Shown here piece by piece: positions 53,615 to 62,727 of a stretch of 64,000 bases of DNA. A program made the translations under genes and the position numbers. How positions within the stretch are numbered: the stretch's first letter is position 1; the number at the start of each line of letters is the position of its first letter. The notes beneath the pieces were generated by a model. It was not told where the DNA came from and did no database searches. It saw only the letters and a list, made by a program, of their open reading frames with translations. Location of the stretch: positions 124,001 to 188,000 of the forward strand of contig JAQUOU010000005.1 of assembly GCA_028716975.1 (NCBI GenBank), read 5' to 3'. Source of the DNA: Methylobacter sp. (GTDB taxonomy: Bacteria > Pseudomonadota > Gammaproteobacteria > Methylococcales > Methylomonadaceae).

Positions 53615-54544
53615 ATGAAAGATCAGCCATTCACTTTTGACCAGATTCATATTGAAGTTGCCCGTAACGCCACAGATGACTTTAATTTATTTCATGATAA
53701 ACATAAATGGTTACAGGTTACTCATAACCCGTTCAAAGGCCCTATTGTCCTGGGCTATCAATTAAATACCCTCATTGAGTATCAAATGCGCTTATACAGG
53801 GAAGCGCATCATGAAAACCGGATCATTGACGAAAACAATCTGCGTTTCAGTAATTACCAAATTACCTTTGTTAACGCTGTTCGCCCCCGTATGCCGGTTT
53901 ATCTGGATATTAAAAAGACACTGATCAATACCATTCCCAACCTGACTCTCGGCAACCGCATTGCCATGAAGTCTGACGGCAATACCGTATTGCTGGGATT
54001 TAAAAAGGAAACACAAGTTCCGCTATTTTTGGCTGATACAAAATTTACCAATCTACCTGATCTGAACGCAATCCCCGACCGTACGATCATTCCCGATACG
54101 GGCTACTTTCTCAAACGGAAATTTATGAATAATGGTTCCGTTAAAAACTTTCTATCCGGGTCTTTAGCCGAGCAATCCGATTATTTTGATGAGTTAACTC
54201 ATGTTGCGCATTACCCGGAAATATTTCCTTGCAGCCTTACCTCAGGAGCCTTACTGGAAAAAGCACAATTAGAACATCATGACTTTAAACTCAATCCTAT
54301 GGTTTATACATCTCATGAAATTTCAGTAGACCGGCAGCATATAAGCCAGCTTAAAAATAATGACAAACTGCATATTTTAGTTAAACAACTCCCTGAATCC
54401 AGTGAGAACACATTGAACCAGACCAATATTATGCTAAGAACTTATAACTGTTACGGCCTGTTACAAAACAATGAAGTTTTATTCAGAATGACCATGAACC
54501 TTGTGCCCTTGGAGGAGATACTTAAAAACCTCAGGCAAAAATAA
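53615..54544 (+). CDS. Protein with probable hot-dog (MaoC-like) fold, function unknown
   Basis: The 309-residue protein reads like a tandem hot-dog protein of the MaoC-like type. Its start MKDQPFTFDQIHIEVARNATDDFNLFHDK resembles the ligand helix, NPFKGPIVLGYQLNTLI the Gly-rich turn, and a weaker second repeat near the C-terminus has YNCYGLLQNNEVLFRM. I cannot name a specific family, and catalytic Asp/His of hydratases are not certain. The frame begins at 53489, four bases after the oxidase stop, but the first 42 codons look unlike the rest, so I prefer the ATG at 53615. Proximity to the PHA genes two kilobases on may be coincidence. Confidence 0.55.
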   Translation: MKDQPFTFDQIHIEVARNATDDFNLFHDKHKWLQVTHNPFKGPIVLGYQLNTLIEYQMRLYREAHHENRIIDENNLRFSNYQITFVNAVRPRMPVYLDIKKTLINTIPNLTLGNRIAMKSDGNTVLLGFKKETQVPLFLADTKFTNLPDLNAIPDRTIIPDTGYFLKRKFMNNGSVKNFLSGSLAEQSDYFDELTHVAHYPEIFPCSLTSGALLEKAQLEHHDFKLNPMVYTSHEISVDRQHISQLKNNDKLHILVKQLPESSENTLNQTNIMLRTYNCYGLLQNNEVLFRMTMNLVPLEEILKNLRQK

Positions 54545-54764
54545 TGCAACATACCCTGCGACCTCAAGATCAAAAAAATTGTATTGACTTTTTCATTTTA
54601 TTACTCCTAAAGTTATTGACGAGGATACGCATTGATTGAGTGCGCATAAAGCGGCTTTTTTTTACTCGTGCAAACAATTAACCAGCTGCGAGCAACGCCC
54701 TCTTCCAATAAACTTCAAATCAGCAATAAAGTGACAGCTTTGGGCGGTCCAATCCTTCCACTTA
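54545..54764. other. Short intergenic stretch after the hot-dog-like gene
   Basis: No gene is seen. A TTGACTTTTTCATT-type sequence and a GCATAAAGCGGCTTTTTTTT run near 54640-54665 could form a weak terminator for the hot-dog-like gene, but the stem is poor. Confidence 0.3.
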
Positions 54765-55206
54765 ATTATTACGGATCATCGATGAAGTACCTCGGCAATG
54801 GATCGTGGGTATCCAGGTTTATCGGGTGGTGGGAGGTATTTTTTTGATTCTCTATGCGACTGACAGGTTGCCGGCCCTGTTCGCCTGGCCTGCCGGGTTC
54901 GGTGATGTGTTAGTGGGTACGCTTGCGCCGCTAGTCGCGCTCGCCTATGCGCCGCACGAAAACGCCTACTTTGTTTCTATATGAAATATCTTCGGTCTTC
55001 TTGATCTGGTTGTGGCGGTCATGACTGGTTTCCTCGCCTCGCCCTTTTCACTGCAGCTTTTTGCCTTCGATCGATCTAACGAACTGATCAGCGCGTTTCC
55101 GCTAGTGCTTATTCCGGTGTTCCTAGTGCCCGTTTCAGTTCTACTCCATCTAGTATCCTTGGTAAAGCTATCTACGCCATTATTCCCCCGTCGGTGGAAA
55201 CAATAA
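54765..55206 (+). pseudogene. Decayed gene for a small membrane protein (internal TGA, truncated start)
   Basis: One reading frame from about 54765 to the TAA at 55206 encodes clear membrane-protein sequence. Examples are VPRQWIVGIQVYRVVGGIFL, AWPAGFGDVLVGTLAPLVAL, then NIFGLLDLVVAVMTGFLASP and FPLVLIPVFLVPVSVLLHLV. It is broken by TGA at 54982-54984, just before NIFGLLD, where relatives that I recall have Trp. A TGG to TGA change would explain it. There is no plausible start codon, and relatives appear to extend further N-terminally, so the gene is also truncated. The family is unnamed to me. A sequencing error remains possible. Confidence 0.65.
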
Positions 55207-55232
55207 AGTCGAGAAATCACTATTTTGCAAAT

Positions 55233-55262
55233 GCTTGTTTGGGCGTCCCAGCCCAAGCAAGC
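55233..55262. other. Strong hairpin between the pseudogene and the KGG gene
   Basis: GCTTGTTTGGGC (55233-55244) pairs with GCCCAAGCAAGC (55251-55262) with one wobble and a six-base loop. No T-run follows, so a terminator is not certain. The flanking bases to 55451 hold no gene. Confidence 0.4.
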
Positions 55263-55451
55263 AACAGGCATCCTGAATCTTTCGTTTTCTCCCCCAATAA
55301 GCGACCTCTACATCCCAATCACTAGAGACGATATTATCGTATTTTCCATTTTCGCTATACCAATCCTGCTTCAACAGAACACCCGGCTCTATCGCTTCGG
55401 GGGATTACTCGAGTCCCGCCTTGCAACGAAATCTAGATATTGGACAGGTTA

Positions 55452-55718
55452 TTAGTGTTTACCTCCCTTACGGCCTGCTTCTCTTGCTTCTTCCGGCGTA
55501 AACTCATGAGCTGTACCTTTTTCATGAGCAGCTTGCCCGCCTTTGTGGCCTGCTTCTCTTGCCTCTTCCGGCGTAAACTCATGAGCTGTACCTTTTTCAT
55601 GAGCAGCCTGGCCGCCTTTACTGGCAATTTCCCGTTGTTTCTCTTCGTCCATTGAAGCAAAACCACGATTGGCTGTAGAACTTTTTTGATTTTCGTTGGA
55701 TCGTTTTTGTTGAGTCAT
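55452..55718 (-). CDS. KGG-repeat general stress protein
   Basis: The 88-residue hydrophilic protein has two identical-looking copies of a KGG repeat unit (KGGQAAHEKGTAHEFTPEEA with REAG, residues about 34-83) and a third KGG at the end. The family (YciG-like, also in B. subtilis GsiB) is stress induced and intrinsically disordered. The frame is open to 55781, but the ATG at 55718 has GAGGAAACGATC upstream and begins MTQQKRSN, so I chose it. The two repeat units are also nearly identical as DNA (see findings). Confidence 0.88.
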   Translation of the reverse strand: MTQQKRSNENQKSSTANRGFASMDEEKQREIASKGGQAAHEKGTAHEFTPEEAREAGHKGGQAAHEKGTAHEFTPEEAREAGRKGGKH

Positions 55719-55781
55719 GATCGTTTCCTCAAGCATATGAATTAAACTATTGATTAAATGTCTTCTATCGATAAAGACCAA

Positions 55782-56120
55782 AAGACATTTCTTATTTCAC
55801 TGTCAAAAACAGTAACTTTAAAATACAACAAATAGAGAAAAAACTTCTGTACGTCAGTACACGTAAGGAATAATTCGATTTATTCTTAGTCGAGAGGTCT
55901 CGAGATAGCTCCCCTATCTGAGGGCTAACATGTTAATCCCAATTATTAAGTCGCTGAGACATCGTTTGCATTTCGCGGCCCAGCTTGATTATTTTTTCAC
56001 CATATAGCGTAAGTCAATAAGAACTTAACACTGCCAAGTACTTGGCTCTCCAGGAAATAATATAAAGGTAATATAGTTTTTTCTTTTTTATTAGGCACAA
56101 ATTAAAATTAAGATAAAAGA
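55782..56120. other. Intergenic region upstream of the KGG and phasin genes
   Basis: This divergent gap holds no gene. The only structure noted is TGTAC-GTCA-GTACA at 55848-55861, a short palindrome that could be an operator for one of the two genes. Confidence 0.35.
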
Positions 56121-56149
56121 TTGACATGTTAAAACTGCTAAGTTATATT
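56121..56149 (+). promoter_or_regulatory. Sigma-70 promoter of the phasin gene
   Basis: TTGACA at 56121-56126 and TATATT at 56144-56149 are separated by exactly 17 bases. This is the best promoter match in the window. A TGC/GCA-rich box overlaps its -10 element and likely start site. Confidence 0.75.
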
Positions 56150-56161
56150 GCATTGCAGCAA
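56148..56161 (+). promoter_or_regulatory. Candidate PhaR operator overlapping the phasin promoter
   Basis: TTGCATTGCAGCAA overlaps the -10 box and start region of the phasin promoter. TGC/GCA-rich boxes of this kind are bound by PhaR repressors in other bacteria, and a PhaR gene lies 5.8 kb away. Blocking the promoter here would repress the phasin gene until polymer forms. Function is inferred. Confidence 0.5.
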
Positions 56162-56216
56162 TTATGTAATGCACAATTGCTTTGAGTTCTTCCTTTTATT
56201 TTTCTGGAGATTCATC

Positions 56217-56606
56217 ATGCAAAAAGAAAATTTCGAAAATATTAATAGCTTTAACCAATTTATTTTTAATGCATATAAAGAGTTCTTTGAGATCAATATG
56301 CGTGTCGGTCAAAAATGGATGGAAAATCAATTGAAACTCAGTGACCTGTGTATGCACCATACTATTAGGCAACTGGAGTTGGCGCGTGACTTTAAAGATA
56401 CAAAAACGTATATAGAATCACAAAGTGAAATTGCTAAACAAACTGCTGATGCGGCCTTATCTATCAATAAAGAAGTATTGAGCATTACGACAGATGCACG
56501 GAACGAGCTGAAAGGCTTGCTTAATAAAGGAGTGGAAGAGTTTGATAAAGGGGTAAAAGAGGCCCAGAAAAACGTCCATTCCGAGTCCTCTAAAAAGGCG
56601 GCTTGA
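56217..56606 (+). CDS. Phasin family protein
   Basis: The 129-residue protein is a small helical phasin, which coats polyhydroxyalkanoate granules. It shows FEINMRVGQKWMENQLKLSD, the helical ARDFKDTKTYIESQSEIAKQTA block and a Lys/Glu-rich tail. The frame is open upstream to 56148, but the ATG at 56217 with TGGAGA nine bases before it gives a normal phasin start, so I chose it. It converges with phaC, has a strong sigma-70 promoter and is probably repressed by PhaR. Confidence 0.88.
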   Translation: MQKENFENINSFNQFIFNAYKEFFEINMRVGQKWMENQLKLSDLCMHHTIRQLELARDFKDTKTYIESQSEIAKQTADAALSINKEVLSITTDARNELKGLLNKGVEEFDKGVKEAQKNVHSESSKKAA

Positions 56607-56639
56607 TCTTAGACGCTAATTTATTATAGTTCATTAAAG

Positions 56640-56686
56640 GCTCCAAAAACCCGTTCTAGAGATGGAAAGAGTTTTTGGAGTCTTTG
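56640..56686. terminator. Bidirectional terminator between phasin gene and phaC
   Basis: CTCCAAAAAC (56641-56650) is complementary to GTTTTTGGAG (56671-56680), followed by TCTTTGTTT on the plus strand. The loop is long (20 bases). It lies between two converging genes. Confidence 0.6.
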
Positions 56687-56687
56687 T

Positions 56688-57758
56688 TTATTTCGAGCGC
56701 TTATTTAACCAGTCGCCTATAGCTTTGGGAATAGTTTGCTGAGCTCTTCCACTGACATAAATACCAACATGCCCCCCCTTAAAAGCTAATTCTTCGTAAT
56801 CGCCGCTACCTACATAATCTTTTAAAGGCCTGGTAGCAGATGGCGGTACTAAATGATCCTGCAGGGCATAAATATTCAGTACAGGCATGGTTATATTATT
56901 AAGGCTGACCGTCTGCTCACCCAGTTGAACTTCGCCTTTTATCAGCTTATTTCCGTGATAGAAATCTTTAGTAAATTGCCTGAAAGTTTCACCCGCCTGA
57001 TCCGGACTGTCAAAAATCCATTTTTCCATGCGCAGAAAATTTTTCGCCGTTTCCGGATCATCCAGAACATCGACCATATCCAGGTATTTTTGGCCCATCA
57101 GACGATAAGGCTTTAATGATAAAAAGGTATAGTTAAGCATTTCCCCCGGAATATTCCCCATTGTATCTACTAACAAATCCACATCAATATTTTGATACCA
57201 TCGGCTCAGTAAATTGTCCGGAGTATGAAAGTCAACCGGGGTTACCATGGTTACCAGATTTTTAATCTTGTCGGTATGCAGAGAGCTATAACAGAGACTG
57301 AATGTACCGCCTTGGCAGATCCCCAGCAGATTGATTTTATCCATTGCATGGCGCTTACGGATAACATCAACACAACGATCCAGGTAACCATTGATGTAGT
57401 CGTCCATACTCAGGTATTGATCGGCCCCATCGGGATATCCCCAATCAATTAAATAAACATCAAGACCCTCATTGAGCAGCCCTCTAACGGTAGAGCGGTC
57501 TTCCTGTATATCAGTCATATAAGGGCGATTAACCAGGGCATATACTATGAGCACAGGGATCGGTTTTTTTACCGGGGTAACTTCGGGTATAAAACGATAT
57601 AGAATCATTTTGTCTTCCTGGTAAATGATTTCCTTGAGCGTAACTCCCGTGGTAATTTCTTCGGCATTTAATAGATTCTTAAAACTTTTACCCAATTTCT
57701 GGGTAAAATCCATCATTTCCTGAATGGCTTTATCTGGGGTAATGTTAATAGTTGGCAT
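56688..57758 (-). CDS. phaC: Class III poly(R)-hydroxyalkanoate synthase subunit PhaC
   Basis: The 356-residue catalytic subunit has the lipase-like box GICQGG with nucleophile Cys148 and the partner residues Asp301 (LQDHLVPP) and His330 (KGGHVGIYVS). These match the Cys-Asp-His triad of the Allochromatium vinosum class III enzyme almost to the residue number. The length of about 355 also marks class III. It needs PhaE, whose gene lies 166 bases upstream on the same strand. Product should be short-chain PHA such as polyhydroxybutyrate. Confidence 0.97.
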   Translation of the reverse strand: MPTINITPDKAIQEMMDFTQKLGKSFKNLLNAEEITTGVTLKEIIYQEDKMILYRFIPEVTPVKKPIPVLIVYALVNRPYMTDIQEDRSTVRGLLNEGLDVYLIDWGYPDGADQYLSMDDYINGYLDRCVDVIRKRHAMDKINLLGICQGGTFSLCYSSLHTDKIKNLVTMVTPVDFHTPDNLLSRWYQNIDVDLLVDTMGNIPGEMLNYTFLSLKPYRLMGQKYLDMVDVLDDPETAKNFLRMEKWIFDSPDQAGETFRQFTKDFYHGNKLIKGEVQLGEQTVSLNNITMPVLNIYALQDHLVPPSATRPLKDYVGSGDYEELAFKGGHVGIYVSGRAQQTIPKAIGDWLNKRSK

Positions 57759-57924
57759 CGATTTTATCCTCTGACGATATCAAAATTAAAAGGATCCAAG
57801 GCGTACAGGATCTGTACTGCCAGGACTTTTCATCTTCGGTCTTGTGTCGCCGATTTATAAGTTTATTTATATACTTTACATACCCAAAAAGAAGTGGGAA
57901 AGTATTCTTAATTATTGCTGTAGT

Positions 57925-59079
57925 TTAACTATCAGGTTGTGTAAGAGACTTTTTCTGGTCCGCCTGCTTAGTATTTTTTTCGCTATTTTTAGCAGTAGGA
58001 GCAGCGCGCATTGTTCGATCAGGCGTTTTTGATTTTGCGGGGGTTGCCGGTTCCGGTTTGCTGATAGCCGCTATCTGTTCTTTTAAGGATGCCAGTTCAT
58101 TGCGCATTTTTTTATTTTCCCGCCATTGCTCATGGGCCCGCTGATGCAAGGTATTGAGTTCTCTCTTTGTGGGCATATTTAAACCCTCCAGGACTTCGTC
58201 GACCATCGTGCGTGAATGCAGCTTCAAAGCCATCAAGGCATTGATAAGGCTTCCTCGCAATGCAACATACTCATCAGTGACAGCAGACTCTGCATAAACC
58301 TCTTCACAACAATCGACCCATAGATCATAAACGCTACGCATTGAGTCGAGATGCATGCCTTTTTTTTCCAAATTGCTGAAAGTGCTTTGGAAGCGATCAA
58401 TGCTTTTCAGTCCGAGTCCATTTTGGAATTGGGTATATTCCTGGAAGGCTGTTTGGTAATTTACGCCTAAACGATAGAGCTCTTGATATAGCCATTGCCG
58501 TTCGCGCATATGGCCAAGGCCGGGGGCGGACATAAACTGGTCAAGGTGCGCTTGAACCTTATCTTTCATTCGCATGGAATCAGGGGTGTTTAACCCTTGA
58601 AAAAAATCTCCCGGCATCACTGACAGCGAAGAGACAATACGTTGCCAATTCTCCAAAGGCAATTCGCCAATGCCCATCCAATTGTGTAAAGTCTTCTGTC
58701 CGTCAGGCGAAACAATTGAAAAAGTCTCTTTCATACCAGTCAACATTTTATTAATAGCTTCCTGCCATTGAGATCCAGTATGACCTAATGTTGAGGCTGT
58801 TTGAAAAGCGCTGTTCATATGTTCAGCCGCCTGTAAATAAAACTTAGTTTGGTCCATAAGTTGTGAAAAGAAATCCTGAACGGAGGGTGTAGCTGCGGGT
58901 AAAGCTTTTTTCCACCAATTTTGGAGTGCATCAGACCAAGGGTTTTCAATAAAATTAAAAGGTTGTTGAGTGGATTCTTTTTGTGAGGAATTCACCGGAT
59001 TAAATGAACTGAGCGTTTCCCAGTATTTTTTCTGAAAAGACAACCAGTCATTAACTATTGAAAAAGAGTCTGTAGACAT
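57925..59079 (-). CDS. phaE: Class III poly(R)-hydroxyalkanoate synthase subunit PhaE
   Basis: The 384-residue protein is the non-catalytic partner of PhaC. Helical blocks typical of PhaE are present (FQTASTLGHTGSQWQEAINKML, LGHMRERQWLYQELYRLGVNYQTAFQEY, SVYDLWVDCCEEVYAESAVTDEYV-type), followed by a Lys/Pro/Ala-rich tail from about residue 340. It comes first in a phaE-phaC operon, with a TGC/GCA box 167 bases upstream of its start. Confidence 0.92.
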   Translation of the reverse strand: MSTDSFSIVNDWLSFQKKYWETLSSFNPVNSSQKESTQQPFNFIENPWSDALQNWWKKALPAATPSVQDFFSQLMDQTKFYLQAAEHMNSAFQTASTLGHTGSQWQEAINKMLTGMKETFSIVSPDGQKTLHNWMGIGELPLENWQRIVSSLSVMPGDFFQGLNTPDSMRMKDKVQAHLDQFMSAPGLGHMRERQWLYQELYRLGVNYQTAFQEYTQFQNGLGLKSIDRFQSTFSNLEKKGMHLDSMRSVYDLWVDCCEEVYAESAVTDEYVALRGSLINALMALKLHSRTMVDEVLEGLNMPTKRELNTLHQRAHEQWRENKKMRNELASLKEQIAAISKPEPATPAKSKTPDRTMRAAPTAKNSEKNTKQADQKKSLTQPDS

Positions 59080-60003
59080 AATTTTTTCCTTAACAATATT
59101 TATTTTAAAGTTTGAGTCGCGATGAGCTACATTCTTTAAAGCCTATTTTGTGAATGAAACCCAGGATTATTGTAATACTTTGTAAACTTACCAATTTCGA
59201 TTAAACAATCAAAATTATGTTTAAAGAACAGCTTAACACTGCTATTTGTGCGGCGCAATAACAATAATAGAAAATTGACTTCTGTTCCAAAATAGAAGCC
59301 ATATCGCTACAGTTCCTATTTCACACTTATATGGGGTATTTTCCTCTACGTCAATTTTTAAATCTTATCGCTATCACGGGGCCGCTTCGTCGGTTAATAA
59401 CACAGCTTCCTTTCCAACATGAAATGAGGAAAACCATAAATTTTTGTAGTATAGTTTGGGTCGTGGTTTCTGTATTTATTCTGGTGGGCGCTTAATTTAA
59501 TTTTTTGCATTAAATTTAGCGTTCCGGAATGGGCGAGCAAAGCTATGGATTAAGTGTGGCGTAAGTATATATACAGATATACGCCAGAAACCGTATATGT
59601 TAACTTTTAAAAAAAGCTTGGGTTAATTTTCAACCAATCAAAATACCTTTGTATTTTTGTGCTTCATGTGAAAAACTCCAATTAATAATATTCTTTAAAT
59701 AATACCCTGAAGAAAAATGTAATCGACCTTCTAGTAGCTTTTATACTTTAAAAAAACGCCTATTGAGCGATTTTTATCATAATTGATAGTGAGCGAATTC
59801 AGCAGAAGCCGGTAAAAAATCAGTCAGACGTATAAAAATCTTCAAGGCAAGAGCGGAATCACTTAGGTTTCGCATTATCGGCTGAGTTATCATTTCAAAC
59901 AACGGATAAGCCTTTTCACGCAACTCGCCTATAAAATCCCTTTGGGTAATTGGGCAGCCCTGTTTTTGTATGTGACTTTTTTAACTTAAATTGAGAGGAA
60001 ATT
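59080..60003. other. Divergent intergenic region between phaE and phaA
   Basis: The 924-base gap should contain both the phaE and phaA promoters. Apart from the TGCGGCGCA box it holds an inverted repeat TGGCGTA / TACGCCA (59557-59563 and 59580-59586) and a 23-codon frame with no ribosome site (59424-59495) that would encode a single hydrophobic helix (RKTINFCSIVWVVVSVFILV). I do not count that frame as a gene. The rest is AT-rich and featureless. Confidence 0.4.
59247..59259. promoter_or_regulatory. Candidate PhaR operator upstream of phaE
   Basis: TTGTGCGGCGCAA is a near-palindrome (one mismatched pair around a central G). It shares TGCGGCGCA exactly with the box in front of the second phaB gene at about 62536-62544. 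The recurrence at PHA promoters suggests a PhaR site. Confidence 0.5.
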
Positions 60004-61185
60004 ATGGATCAAGAAATTGTTATTATTGCTGCAGGCCGTACCGCAATCGGTACAGTTGGTGGAGGTTTATCCAGCATACCAGCTAGCAGCTTAGGGGCAA
60101 AAGTAATCGCCGAATTAATAAAACGCACAGGAATTTCAGGCGAAAAAATTGATGAAGTTATTCTTGGGCAGGTTTTAACCGCAGGAACAGGACAAAACCC
60201 TGCAAGGCAGGCAGCTATCGAAGCAGGACTGCCTGAAAGTGTTCCGGCTATGACTATTAATAAAGTTTGCGGCAGTGGCTTGAAAGCCGTTCATCTTGCT
60301 ACTCAAGCGATCCGTTGTGGAGATGCTGAGTTTGTAATTGCCGGTGGACAGGAAAGCATGAGTTTGTCTCCGCATGTATTGCCAAATTCACGTACAGGGA
60401 AAAAAATGGGTAACTGGGAATTGGTGGATAGCATGATAAACGATGGTTTGTGGGATGTTTTTAATAATTATCATATGGGGGTAACTGCTGAAAATATAGT
60501 TAAGGAATTTGATATTAGCCGCTCTGAACAAGATGAATTGGCTGCTTCATCGCAACAAAAAGTTGAAAAAGCTCAAGATTCGGGTTTGTTCAAGGAAGAA
60601 ATCATTCCAGTTGAAATTCCTCAGCGAAAAGGTGATCCGATTATTTTTGATACGGATGAATTTCCACGCAGAGGTACAACGGCCGAATCATTAGCTAAAT
60701 TAAAACCTGCTTTTGATAGAGAGGGTTCGGTGACAGCCGGCAACGCATCAGGCATTAATGATGGCGCCGCCGTCGTAATCCTGACTACACGAAAACAGGC
60801 TAATGCTTTAGGATTGAAGCCATTAGCTAAAATAGTTGCATATGCCAGCGCCGGAGTTAACCCTGCCATTATGGGCACCGGCCCGATACCGGCAAGTCAA
60901 CTTTGTTTAAAAAAAGCCGGTTGGACGATAGATGATCTGGATTTAATCGAAGCAAACGAGGCGTTTGCCGCTCAAGCGATTTCAGTTAATCGTAAAATGG
61001 GCTGGGATACGTCAAAAGTCAACGTTAATGGCGGAGCAATATCTTTAGGTCATCCGATTGGCGCTTCCGGCGCCCGCATTCTGGTCAGCCTGCTTTATGA
61101 AATGCAGCGCCGGGATGCCAGGAAAGGATTAGCGACCCTTTGTATTGGGGGTGGACAAGGTATTGCATTAGCCGTGGAGAGATAG
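60004..61185 (+). CDS. phaA: Acetyl-CoA C-acetyltransferase (beta-ketothiolase)
   Basis: The 393-residue thiolase condenses two acetyl-CoA to acetoacetyl-CoA, the first PHA step. Active residues are Cys89 (NKVCGSG), His350 ([11 protein letters not shown]) and Cys380 (CIGGGQG). Length and motifs fit biosynthetic thiolases. The ATG has GAGAGG upstream. It starts a phaA-phaB-phaR run on the plus strand, divergent from phaE-phaC. Confidence 0.96.
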   Translation: MDQEIVIIAAGRTAIGTVGGGLSSIPASSLGAKVIAELIKRTGISGEKIDEVILGQVLTAGTGQNPARQAAIEAGLPESVPAMTINKVCGSGLKAVHLATQAIRCGDAEFVIAGGQESMSLSPHVLPNSRTGKKMGNWELVDSMINDGLWDVFNNYHMGVTAENIVKEFDISRSEQDELAASSQQKVEKAQDSGLFKEEIIPVEIPQRKGDPIIFDTDEFPRRGTTAESLAKLKPAFDREGSVTAGNASGINDGAAVVILTTRKQANALGLKPLAKIVAYASAGVNPAIMGTGPIPASQLCLKKAGWTIDDLDLIEANEAFAAQAISVNRKMGWDTSKVNVNGGAISLGHPIGASGARILVSLLYEMQRRDARKGLATLCIGGGQGIALAVER

Positions 61186-61187
61186 AA

Positions 61188-61940
61188 ATGACTAAACAAC
61201 AACAAAGATATAAATTAGCATTGGTTACAGGTGGCACCGGAGGAATTGGCGCGGCGATTTGCTTAGCCTTGCATGACTCAGGTTATAAAGTGGTCACTAA
61301 TTATAGAAATAAGGAAAAGGCCCAAAAATGGCGTTCGGAAATGCTTGAAAAAGGGTATGACATAGGTATATATCAGGCTGATGCAAGCTCCTTTCATGAA
61401 TGCGAACAATTGGTAAAGAAAATAGAGTCTGAATACGGTACAATTGACGCGCTGGTAAATAATGCCGGAATTACACGGGACACCACATTGCGTAAAATGT
61501 CTTTGGAAGAATGGAATGAGGTTATTCATGTAAATCTCGACAGTGTTTTTAATATGACGCGTCAGGTTATAAACGGCATGATTGACAAGAATTACGGACG
61601 CATCATTAATATTTCCTCTATAAATGGTCAAAAAGGCCAGCTCGGGCAAGCGAATTACTCTGCTTCCAAAAGAGGAATGCACGGATTTTCTATGGCTCTG
61701 GCGCAAGAAGTAGCGCGAAAAGGCATTACCGTTAATACAGTATCTCCCGGCTATATCGCAACGGAAATGGTTATGGCCGTACCTGAAGATATTCGGCAAA
61801 AAATAATTGCTGACATACCTGTTGGACGGCTGGGCACTGTCGAAGAAATTGCCTGCGTTGTAAACTTTCTAGCTTCAGACAAAGCAGCTTTTATTACGGG
61901 CGCTGATATTGCCGTTAACGGCGGCCAATTAATGTGTTAA
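61188..61940 (+). CDS. phaB: Acetoacetyl-CoA reductase
   Basis: The 250-residue short-chain dehydrogenase makes (R)-3-hydroxybutyryl-CoA. It has the cofactor loop TGGTGGIG, NNAGITRD, the catalytic block NISSINGQKGQLGQANYSASK (Ser, Tyr, Lys) and the PhaB-typical GITVNTVSPGYIATEMV. The frame extends into phaA, but the ATG at 61188 follows GGAGAGATAGAA, so I chose it, two bases past the phaA stop. A second, similar reductase gene lies 0.8 kb on. Confidence 0.95.
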   Translation: MTKQQQRYKLALVTGGTGGIGAAICLALHDSGYKVVTNYRNKEKAQKWRSEMLEKGYDIGIYQADASSFHECEQLVKKIESEYGTIDALVNNAGITRDTTLRKMSLEEWNEVIHVNLDSVFNMTRQVINGMIDKNYGRIINISSINGQKGQLGQANYSASKRGMHGFSMALAQEVARKGITVNTVSPGYIATEMVMAVPEDIRQKIIADIPVGRLGTVEEIACVVNFLASDKAAFITGADIAVNGGQLMC

Positions 61941-61960
61941 CTGAATGTAACTAATTAACC

Positions 61961-62431
61961 ATGACGATAATAAAGAAATATCCAAACCGCAGATTATATG
62001 ACACTGACCGCAGTCGCTACATAACCGTAGCCGACGTGCGGGATCTAGTAGTCAAGGGCGTGGATTTCAAAGTTATCGATGCAAATACCAATGAAGATAT
62101 AACTCGTAGCGTCCTGCTCCAAATTATTTTGGAGCAGGAAAACCATGGGGAATCAATATTTACCCCAGAAATTCTTTCTAAAATCATCCGGTTTTATGAC
62201 AATTCCCTACAAAAAATATTTACCAGTTATCTGGATCAAAGTCTTAACATATTCGTAAAGCAACAATCTCTGCTGCAAAAACAACTGCAGGATATATTAT
62301 TAAATACCCCTCCAATGAATGTTTTAGCTAGCATTACAAAACAAAATTTGGAAACATGGCAAAAATTGCAGGAAAACTTTTTCAAAACCGCAGCTTTCCA
62401 TCCGGATTCAGATAAAAAAAACCCCAAATAA
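61961..62431 (+). CDS. phaR: Polyhydroxyalkanoate synthesis repressor PhaR
   Basis: The 156-residue regulator has the PhaR DNA-binding region KKYPNRRLYDTDRSRYITVADVRDLV (residues 5-30) and the PHA accumulation domain around DITRSVLLQIILEQE. It ends in a Gln/Leu-rich helical part. PhaR binds both DNA and PHA granules, releasing phasin promoters when polymer is present. It is 20 bases after phaB in the same operon. The ribosome site is weak. Confidence 0.95.
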   Translation: MTIIKKYPNRRLYDTDRSRYITVADVRDLVVKGVDFKVIDANTNEDITRSVLLQIILEQENHGESIFTPEILSKIIRFYDNSLQKIFTSYLDQSLNIFVKQQSLLQKQLQDILLNTPPMNVLASITKQNLETWQKLQENFFKTAAFHPDSDKKNPK

Positions 62432-62499
62432 TTTTTTATCGTTTAATGATCAAATAAGCGAATTCCCTCCTCATTCTATTTATTCCTAAATCAAAAGAG

Positions 62500-62549
62500 T
62501 TTTGTGCCTGTAATATTTTGTGCCCGCAGTATTGATGCGGCGCACAAAA
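62500..62549. promoter_or_regulatory. Direct and inverted TTTTGTGCC boxes between phaR and the second phaB gene
   Basis: TTTTGTGCC occurs at 62500-62508 and 62516-62524 (18-base units differing at three positions), and its inverse GGCGCACAAAA is at 62539-62549. The second and third copies form a long stem. TGCGGCGCA inside the last copy equals the core of the box before phaE. This is a likely PhaR-controlled promoter region for the second reductase, by inference. The rest of the 62432-62727 gap holds no gene. Confidence 0.5.
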
Positions 62550-62727
62550 TAAGGTATAAGGTCACCGTTGGCATTGTAAAAATCCATGTAACTGAGATAG
62601 CAGATTTAACTGAGGTCATATAATGCCTAAAAAATACGGACCAAAATGGTATTAATTAATCAGTAAGGTAGAGGACTATAGACTATTATTGAAGTCTTAA
62701 CCCGTTTTCTATAATTAAGGTAAAAAA

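Noticed and set aside
55433..55666. Alternative frames within the KGG gene
   Set aside because: They are shadows with good length only because the 75-base duplication keeps all frames open. They are Lys/Ser/Phe-rich and lack ribosome sites.
59424..59495. 23-codon hydrophobic peptide upstream of phaA
   Set aside because: There is no Shine-Dalgarno sequence, and the length is within chance for AT-rich DNA. Noted only in the intergenic entry.
61278..61799. 173-codon antisense frame in phaB
   Set aside because: It is the exact reverse of a gene with full catalytic motifs. The translated sequence has no family features.
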